The translations under genes were made by a program, and so were the position numbers. Shown here piece after piece: positions 55,786 to 61,329 of a DNA stretch of 64,000 nucleotides. The notes below the pieces were generated by a model. The model was given only the letters and a program-made list of their open reading frames with translations. It was not told where the DNA came from and made no database searches. Position 1 is the first letter of the stretch. Each line of letters opens with the position of its first letter. Source of the stretch: Pusillimonas sp. MFBS29 (GTDB lineage Bacteria; Pseudomonadota; Gammaproteobacteria; Burkholderiales; Burkholderiaceae_B); contig NZ_JAJEWL010000007.1 in NCBI RefSeq assembly GCF_020687695.1, positions 62,001-126,000 of the forward strand, read 5' to 3'.

Positions 55786-56742
55786 ATGACGATTTCTGCC
55801 AAGTATCGAACGCTCATAGTACTAGCGCTTATTATTGCGCTGGCACCTCTGTTCTTCCCATCTGCCTATTATTTCCGGGTGGGCTCGACGCTGTTCGTGA
55901 ACGCGATCGCGGTCATGGGCATCGTGATTCTCACTGGTTATGCAGGCCAGATTAGTCTTGGCCATGCGGGCTTTGCGGGGATCGGCGGCTATACCTGTGC
56001 ACTTGCCCCAGTTTATTGGAACGTGCCTCCTGCGCTGGCCATCGTGTTAGGTATGCTCTTTTCCGGCGTGCTCGCCTGGCTCGTGGGGCGGCCAATTCTC
56101 CGGCTGAAAGGCTATTACCTGGGGGTAGCTTCGCTCGGGTTCGGAATCCTAATAGGCATGACGCTCAATAACGAGCGCCATCTAACAAAGGGGCCGGATG
56201 GTATAAGCGTGCCCGACCTGGGCTTGCGTAGCCTGCTCAAAGATTGGGGGCTGAACCTCTCGAACGGCGAGTTCTGGTATGCCGCCACCGGGGTTACCTT
56301 GCTGACCGGCGCGTGGCTCGCCCAGAATATACGTCACAGCCCTACGGGGCGTGCCCTACGCGCTGTGCACGGATCTGAGGTCGCTGCCAGCACCGTTGGT
56401 GTCGACATTGCGGCGGCCAAGTTGCGCGCGTTTGTCGTCTCTGCCCTTTACGCATCGGTCTCCGGCTCATTGCTCGCCCTGCAGAACCGCTTCATTACAC
56501 CCGATGCAGCGAGCTTCATGCATTCGATCGAGATGGTCACCATGGCGGTACTAGGTGGTGTCGGTTCGGTGGCCGGTGCCGTAGTGGGTGCAGGAATCCT
56601 CACACTACTTCCGCAAATTCTGACCATATTCGCAGAGTATCAGGCCATCATCCTAGGCCTCACCATGATGACAGTGATGATTTTCCTACCTCAAGGACTG
56701 ATTCCATCAGTACTTCGCATCTTTCGAGGAAGAAGAAAATGA
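55786..56742 (+). CDS. livM: Branched-chain amino acid type ABC permease LivM
   Basis: The 318-residue permease shows ALIIALAPLFFPSAYYFRVGSTLFVNAIAVMGIVILTGYAGQISLGHAGFAGIGGY, the LivM hallmark. Then come RLKGYYLGVASLGFGILIGM, the loop LRAVHGSEVAASTVGVDIAAAKLRAFVVSALYA and MAVLGGVGSVAGAVVGAGIL. The length is short for LivM, like versions without the N-terminal extension of the E. coli protein, and normal for aromatic-acid transporters. It overlaps livG by ATGA. Confidence 0.94.
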   Translation: MTISAKYRTLIVLALIIALAPLFFPSAYYFRVGSTLFVNAIAVMGIVILTGYAGQISLGHAGFAGIGGYTCALAPVYWNVPPALAIVLGMLFSGVLAWLVGRPILRLKGYYLGVASLGFGILIGMTLNNERHLTKGPDGISVPDLGLRSLLKDWGLNLSNGEFWYAATGVTLLTGAWLAQNIRHSPTGRALRAVHGSEVAASTVGVDIAAAKLRAFVVSALYASVSGSLLALQNRFITPDAASFMHSIEMVTMAVLGGVGSVAGAVVGAGILTLLPQILTIFAEYQAIILGLTMMTVMIFLPQGLIPSVLRIFRGRRK

Positions 56743-57518
56743 GCCTTCTAAAAGTCGACGGATTAGGTATTTCATTTGGTGGTCTGCGCGCAGTGCATGA
56801 CGTAAGTTTTTCTCTCCAGCGTGGGGAGGTGGTGTCGATAATCGGACCTAACGGCGCGGGTAAGACCACGCTGTTCAATATCGTGTCGGGCATTTATCAG
56901 GCTGACACTGGCTCCGTGACGCTCGACCAAGAAGTCGTGACCGGCATGGCACCCTACCTGCTCGCCCGGCGTGGCCTGTCGCGCACTTTTCAGAATCTGC
57001 AGATCTTTCAGAACATGACGGTTCTAGAGAACGCAATGACCGGTTTCCATCTTCAAGAAGCTGGTCCCCTTCTTCCCGATCTGTTCAACCTACCCTCATC
57101 ACGCTCCCGGGCGCGCCGCGCAGAAGAAGGCGCACGAGCACTGTTGGAGCGCGTGGGTTTAGGGCGTGCGGCGGAGCGGGAGGCCAGCAGCCTGTCTTAT
57201 GGTTCGCTCAAACGATTGGAGATCGCCCGCGCACTTGCAATGGAACCCAAGGTATTGCTACTTGATGAGCCGGCTGCAGGCTGCAATGCCGTTGAAACCT
57301 CAGAGATCGACGAGCTGATTACCGAAGTAGCCGCCAATGGAATTGCTGTATTACTGGTGGAGCATGACATGAAGATGGTCATGCGCATCTCAAAGCATAT
57401 TGTGGTACTTGATCAAGGCCAGAAGATTGCCGAAGGCTCACCAGCGGAGGTCAGTCGGAATCCGACAGTCATCGCCGCCTACTTGGGCAACGAAACACAA
57501 GGAGAGTTGGCATGCTGA
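56739..57518 (+). CDS. livG: Branched-chain amino acid type ABC ATPase LivG
   Basis: The 259-residue ATPase has LGISFGGLRAVHDVSF, Walker A GPNGAGKTTLFN, the Q-loop RTFQNLQIFQNMTVLEN, a signature region written SLSYGSLKRLEIARAL and Walker B VLLLDEPAAG. The signature reads LSYGSLKRLEIA instead of LSGGQ, which is the usual LivG form (LSYGxQRRLEIA), with Ser-Leu for Gly/Pro-Gln. The switch His is in LLVEHDMKMVM. Its end overlaps the livF start by 7 bp. Confidence 0.95.
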   Translation: MSLLKVDGLGISFGGLRAVHDVSFSLQRGEVVSIIGPNGAGKTTLFNIVSGIYQADTGSVTLDQEVVTGMAPYLLARRGLSRTFQNLQIFQNMTVLENAMTGFHLQEAGPLLPDLFNLPSSRSRARRAEEGARALLERVGLGRAAEREASSLSYGSLKRLEIARALAMEPKVLLLDEPAAGCNAVETSEIDELITEVAANGIAVLLVEHDMKMVMRISKHIVVLDQGQKIAEGSPAEVSRNPTVIAAYLGNETQGELAC

Positions 57519-58213
57519 CCGTACAAGAGCTTCGTTCCTGTTACGGACGCATTGAAGTACTGCACGGCATCGACCTACACGTAAACAGTGGTGAGATCGT
57601 GGCCGTAGTGGGTGCCAATGGTGCTGGTAAAACTACTTTATTGCGCTGCCTGTCAGGCGTGCAGCCGGTCTCGGCAGGCACAATCACGTTCCGAGGAGAA
57701 AATCTCACGACCGTCGCAGCTCATCTTCGCATCGGACGCGGCCTGGCTCATTCTCCCGAAGGCCGGCAGGTATTCACTAATCTAAGCGTAGAAGAGAACC
57801 TTCGATTGGGCGCCTATATCTTCGACGATGACCGTGTTGAGAAAGACATGGAAGACGCATTTCAGATGTTTCCGATTCTCAAAGAAAAGCGCAATGTGAT
57901 GGCGGGAGGGTTATCGGGCGGCCAGCAACAGATGCTAGCGATTACACGCGCTTTGATGGGACGACCATCATGCCTACTGCTTGATGAGCCTTCGATGGGA
58001 CTAGCACCCATCATCGTCCAGCAGATTTTCGACGTGATACGTGAGCTTAAATCGCTCGGGGTGACCGTACTGCTTGTGGAGCAGAATGCCTATGGAGCTC
58101 TGAACATTTCGGATCGAGGTTATGTTATGGAGACCGGCACCGTCACGCTAGACGGAACTGCCGAAAGCCTGATTGCCGATGAACGCGTTCGATCGGCTTA
58201 TCTTGGTATGTAA
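57512..58213 (+). CDS. livF: Branched-chain amino acid type ABC ATPase LivF
   Basis: The 233-residue ATPase has ELRSCYGRIEVLHGIDL, Walker A GANGAGKTTLLR, GLAHSPEGRQVFTNLSVEENLRLGAY (the LivF PEGR motif), signature LSGGQQQMLAITRAL, Walker B CLLLDEPSMGLAP and the switch region LLVEQNAYGAL. It pairs with LivG as the asymmetric ATPase dimer. It ends the transporter unit; the TetR gene follows after 130 bp with its own promoter and operator. Confidence 0.96.
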   Translation: MLTVQELRSCYGRIEVLHGIDLHVNSGEIVAVVGANGAGKTTLLRCLSGVQPVSAGTITFRGENLTTVAAHLRIGRGLAHSPEGRQVFTNLSVEENLRLGAYIFDDDRVEKDMEDAFQMFPILKEKRNVMAGGLSGGQQQMLAITRALMGRPSCLLLDEPSMGLAPIIVQQIFDVIRELKSLGVTVLLVEQNAYGALNISDRGYVMETGTVTLDGTAESLIADERVRSAYLGM

Positions 58214-58243
58214 TACCTGATACTGGCGGTTAGATCTGCCAAA

Positions 58244-58286
58244 TTGCGACGCAATGTTCTGGCCGCTATACTTCGAACGGACGGTC
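58244..58286 (+). promoter_or_regulatory. Promoter and operator of the TetR gene
   Basis: TTGCGA (58244-58249) and TATACT (58267-58272) are 17 bp apart. Two bases after the -10 lies GAACGGACGGTC (58275-58286), a copy of the operator shared by the catabolic units. This placement predicts autorepression by the downstream TetR protein. Confidence 0.65.
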
Positions 58287-58343
58287 TAATTTCAAGAACG
58301 ACGCCTTTGCGAGGTGACTCGCACTCACTTATTTGGAGATGTT

Positions 58344-58946
58344 TTGGCCCGCACTCGCTCTTCAGACTACGATAATATTCGTGACGATATTATGGAAAGC
58401 GCCGCAAAGCTCTTTGCTCGGCAGGGCTATTCGGCGACTTCAATCGGCGACATCGCTCATGCTTGCGATTGTTCGAAGTCTCGCCTGTACCACTATTTTG
58501 ATAATAAAGAAGCCATTCTCCATGATATGCTCACCACGCATGTTGATGAATTGCTTGAACGATGCCGCGAGGTCATCAGCACAGAAGAGCCTAGAAATCA
58601 TTTCATAAAAATCGTCAAACTCTTCCTTAAAATTTATGCGACTTCGCGTAATCAGCATGTGGTCATGCTGACCTGCCTTGATGCGTTATCACAAGAACAC
58701 CGAGCAGCACTGATTACCAAGCAACGCGAGCTGATAGCGTTTATTCGCGATACGCTCCTGCAGCATCGCCCCGATATGAAGGGCAATCAGAAGCTGCTGC
58801 GTGTTGACACCATGCTCTTCTTTGGCATGATCAACTTCACCTATACTTGGTACAAGGCCGATGGAGCCGTCGCACCTGAGGAACTGGCAGAACGCGCCGT
58901 GGAGTTATTCTTGGAAGGCTATACCCATATTCCTGCCAAACTTTAG
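58344..58946 (+). CDS. TetR family regulator (PaaR-like)
   Basis: TTG 58344 is preferred to GTG 58314: GGAG lies five bases upstream and the protein then starts MARTRSSDYDNIRDDIMESAAKLFARQGY, the usual PaaR-type opening. It has 200 residues. The HTH is TSIGDIAHACDCSKSRLYHYFDNKEAIL. The C-terminal ligand domain holds TMLFFGMINFTYTWYKADGAVAPEELAERAVELFLEGY, as in regulators of phenylacetate catabolism that bind aryl-CoA. Five operator-like sites, including one at its own promoter, suggest that it represses the whole 43-60 kb block and is released by a CoA thioester of the pathway. The effector is inference. Confidence 0.9.
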   Translation: MARTRSSDYDNIRDDIMESAAKLFARQGYSATSIGDIAHACDCSKSRLYHYFDNKEAILHDMLTTHVDELLERCREVISTEEPRNHFIKIVKLFLKIYATSRNQHVVMLTCLDALSQEHRAALITKQRELIAFIRDTLLQHRPDMKGNQKLLRVDTMLFFGMINFTYTWYKADGAVAPEELAERAVELFLEGYTHIPAKL

Positions 58947-58994
58947 GTTGAGCAGCCCGGCGGGTTTCTTTACCCCGGTTGTTCAAACGATCAA

Positions 58995-59015
58995 CGCCCC
59001 TTAGGGGCGCTGTTT
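58995..59015. terminator. Possible terminator between the TetR and reductase genes
   Basis: CGCCCC (58995-59000) and GGGGCG (59004-59009) form a tight stem with a TTA loop, followed by CTGTTT on the plus strand. It sits between convergent genes. The T run is short, so efficiency is doubtful. Confidence 0.4.
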
Positions 59016-59038
59016 AGCTCCAGAAGGCGGAAATCAGC

Positions 59039-60241
59039 TTACGCGCGTAGCAGCGCCATGGGATCGAAGTCAGGTCGGCTGATCAGATCAGGATTGATTT
59101 CTTTGCCAGCCTCCAGCAGTTTTTTGCCCAACATATACGCGCGGCCATCGTTAAGCGCATCAACCGCGATCAAGCGATTATTTCGGAAATACCAGTTGGA
59201 ATGCCCTTTCTCGGACGCTCGACTGACCACTCTGTCGTAACCACGGCTCAAGCCCACGATCTGCAATTTCGTATTATATTGATCGGACCAAAACCAGGGC
59301 ACCGGTTCGTACGGCTGTGCGGTTCCCAGCATGTCATAGGCCACGGTTTCCGCCTGATCAATGGCGTTCTGCACGCTTTCCAATGTGACGGAGGCGCCCA
59401 ACAGAGGTAGCCGGGTGCAGTCGCCTGCGGCCCAGATGTCTGGAGCCGACGTACGTCCAAATTGATCCACCACGATGCCCGTGTCGCAGCACATGCCGGC
59501 AGCTCCCGCCAGGCGCGTGTCGGGAAGCACTCCCACGCCGACCACCACCAGGTCGCATTCCAGCCGAACTCCGTTATCGAGGGTCACCGCCCTGAGGGCT
59601 TCACTTCCTTCTGTGCCCACGACCGAGCGGCCTTCGTGGATGGCGACACCGTTCTGCTTGTGCAGTTCACAGATGGCATCGGCCGTTTCGACGCAAGCCA
59701 CGCGTTCAAGAACACGTGGCGCCCGCTCGATGACATCGACCCGCAAGCCCACCTGTGCTGCAACGGCAGCGGTTTCCAGGCCAATATAGCCACCGCCCAC
59801 AATCAGAAGGCGAGCGCCTGGAGAGAATGTTGCGCGCAATTTATCCACATCGGCAAGGTTGCGCAATTCAAAAACGTTTGTGCGGTTCTGGAATTCCTCA
59901 GGCAGGGGGCGGGGCCGTGCGCCCGTGGTGAGCGCCAGCTTGGTCCAAGAATAGGTTTCGTCCCCCCAGACCAGCGAACGATCCGCTGGCGACAACTTCT
60001 GTACTGCCCGCCCTAATCTAAGCCATATTCCTTGTTCCTGCCAGAACTCGAGAGGACGCAGCCAAAGCCGTTCTCTATCCCATTCGCCCGAGAGATACTT
60101 CTTGGACAATGGCGGCCGCTGATAGGGCGGATCGTTTTCATTGCCGTAAATCGTGATCTGGCCATCGTACCCGTTTTTACGCAAGCAGATGGCCAGCGCC
60201 GCGCCGGCTTGGCCCGCTCCTACAATCGCCACGTGTTCCAT
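59039..60241 (-). CDS. FAD-dependent ferredoxin reductase
   Basis: The 400-residue flavoprotein has the FAD motif VAIVGAGQAGAALAICLRKNG at the start, PPYQRPPLSKKYLSG, a second Rossmann motif LIVGGGYIGLETAAVAA for NADH, and IWAAGDCTRLPLLG. The C-terminal WFWSDQYNTKLQIVGLSRGYD is the ferredoxin-reductase-like tail. It is of the putidaredoxin/biphenyl reductase type and would pass electrons from NADH to the 2Fe-2S ferredoxin at 49.7-50.0 kb and on to the Rieske dioxygenase. It is 9 kb from the ferredoxin gene but carries the same operator motif. Confidence 0.94.
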   Translation of the reverse strand: MEHVAIVGAGQAGAALAICLRKNGYDGQITIYGNENDPPYQRPPLSKKYLSGEWDRERLWLRPLEFWQEQGIWLRLGRAVQKLSPADRSLVWGDETYSWTKLALTTGARPRPLPEEFQNRTNVFELRNLADVDKLRATFSPGARLLIVGGGYIGLETAAVAAQVGLRVDVIERAPRVLERVACVETADAICELHKQNGVAIHEGRSVVGTEGSEALRAVTLDNGVRLECDLVVVGVGVLPDTRLAGAAGMCCDTGIVVDQFGRTSAPDIWAAGDCTRLPLLGASVTLESVQNAIDQAETVAYDMLGTAQPYEPVPWFWSDQYNTKLQIVGLSRGYDRVVSRASEKGHSNWYFRNNRLIAVDALNDGRAYMLGKKLLEAGKEINPDLISRPDFDPMALLRA

Positions 60242-60270
60242 ATCACTCCTCCTGCTTCTTCCAATTAATA

Positions 60271-60293
60271 AATCGGTCGTTCAATTTATTATA
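60271..60293 (-). promoter_or_regulatory. Promoter -10 and operator of the ferredoxin reductase gene
   Basis: On the minus strand a perfect TATAAT (60293-60288) is followed after five bases by the operator copy AATCGGTCGTTC read on the plus strand (60271-60282). The operator is 30 bp before the ATG at 60241. The -35 is poor (TAGCAA with a 16-bp spacer). Confidence 0.65.
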
Positions 60294-60351
60294 CGGCATG
60301 TTGGCGGGTTTGCTACTGAATTCCGGTTTTAATATGAAACATGGCTGCTAC

Positions 60352-60388
60352 TTCCGCTTCAATTGTCCAACTAATTGGGGTCAGTTCA
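60352..60388 (-). mobile_element. IS3-family-like terminal inverted repeat (remnant)
   Basis: Read on the minus strand from 60388, the sequence starts TGAACTGACCCCAATTAGTT and continues GGACAATTGAAG. This is the style of IS3-family ends (TGAACTG, a C run, AATTAGTTGGACA). No transposase frame and no partner end are seen in the 200-bp region 60242-60445, so it is a solitary end. It lies 58 bp from tRNA-Val and about 110 bp from the ferredoxin reductase start. Confidence 0.5.
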
Positions 60389-60445
60389 ATAAATGGGGAA
60401 GAGCCTGTCGTCACACGGCTGGACGGTACAAAGTAAGGCATAATT

Positions 60446-60520
60446 TGGTGGGCGGTACTGGGTTCGAACCAGTGACCCCTGCCGTGTGAAGGCAGTGCTC
60501 TACCACTGAGCTAACCGCCC
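60446..60520 (-). tRNA. tRNA-Val (anticodon CAC)
   Basis: The minus strand reads GGGCGGTTAGCTCAGTGGTA and onward to a GGTTCGAACC T arm, ending ACCGCCC-A-CCA. All four stems pair, the anticodon loop is TTCACAC with anticodon CAC at 34-36, and CCA is encoded. It decodes GUG valine codons. The 3' end points toward the catabolic block and the IS-like end, the orientation usual for integration at tRNA genes, but no second copy of the 3' end was noticed. Confidence 0.97.
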
Positions 60521-60521
60521 G

Positions 60522-60544
60522 GAAGCCCGAAGAATACGGGCTTT
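60522..60544 (-). terminator. Hairpin between dnaQ and tRNA-Val
   Basis: GAAGCCCG (60522-60529) pairs with CGGGCTTT (60537-60544), one G-T wobble, over a 7-nt loop. It lies after dnaQ in the transcription direction but lacks a clear T run before the tRNA, so it may be a processing hairpin or weak terminator. Confidence 0.4.
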
Positions 60545-60595
60545 CGAGAATAGAGGCGGAATTTTATCACAAGTGCATGGCCTGACACCCTGCCA

Positions 60596-61306
60596 TCACG
60601 CCTCTTGCGCAGCCCGCCATACGCAGGGTTTGCCCGCCGCCTTGTCCAGCGCGTCCAGATAGGCATCATGCGCCTGCAAGGCAGCCGCGTCGGCCGCAAC
60701 GACCTTCAGCACCGACGCATCGAACTGCTCGAGTCGTATGCCGTCGGCGCCGGCGCCGCCGTCATCTTCAAAGTCCATCAGCAGGGCATCCTGCCCGCGC
60801 GTCATGGCCAGCCAGACATCGGCCAGCAGCTCGGAGTCGAGCAAGGCGCCGTGCAAGGTACGATGGGCGTTCGAAATTCCGTAGCGCTCGCATAGCGCAT
60901 CCAGCGAGTTGCGTTTGCCCGGATGGAGCTCGCGGGCGTAAAGCAGCGAGTCGGTGATCTTGCCGCACAGGGTATTGAATAGCGGCAACCCGGCGCGGGT
61001 CAGTTCGGCATTCAGGAATTTGACGTCAAAGGCGGCGTTGTGAATGATCACTTCCGCTCCCTTCACGTAATCGACCAGTTGCTGTGCAACCTCTTCGAAA
61101 CGGGGATGGCCGGACAGGAATTCGGTGGTCAGGCCGTGTACGGCCAGGGCTTCCGGATCGCTGTCGCGGTCGGGGTTCAGGTACAAGTGCAGATGCCGTC
61201 CTGTAAGGCTGCGGTTTTCCAACTCGACACAAGCCAGCTCCACAATGCGGTGGCCCTGTGCCGGGTCCAGCCCGGTGGTTTCGGTATCAAGCATTATCTG
61301 ACGCAT
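60596..61306 (-). CDS. dnaQ: DNA polymerase III epsilon subunit (proofreading exonuclease)
   Basis: The 236-residue protein carries the DEDDh exonuclease motifs: MLDTETTGLDPAQGHRIVELACVELENR (Exo I with D7 and E9), HNAAFDVKFLNAEL (Exo II) and AHRTLHGALLDSELLADVWLAM (Exo III with His and Asp). The C-terminal tail after residue 185 contains the segment used to bind the polymerase alpha subunit. Length is normal. DnaQ removes mismatched 3' ends during replication in the cytoplasm. It is transcribed toward tRNA-Val. Confidence 0.96.
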   Translation of the reverse strand: MRQIMLDTETTGLDPAQGHRIVELACVELENRSLTGRHLHLYLNPDRDSDPEALAVHGLTTEFLSGHPRFEEVAQQLVDYVKGAEVIIHNAAFDVKFLNAELTRAGLPLFNTLCGKITDSLLYARELHPGKRNSLDALCERYGISNAHRTLHGALLDSELLADVWLAMTRGQDALLMDFEDDGGAGADGIRLEQFDASVLKVVAADAAALQAHDAYLDALDKAAGKPCVWRAAQEA

Positions 61307-61329
61307 AACTTCCTGTGTATCTATATGAC

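Noticed and set aside
60446-60520. tRNA-Val as a proven integration site with attL/attR repeats
   Set aside because: The position and orientation fit, but I saw no second copy of the tRNA 3' end near 43.4 kb and no integrase gene, so only the IS-like end and the left junction are reported.
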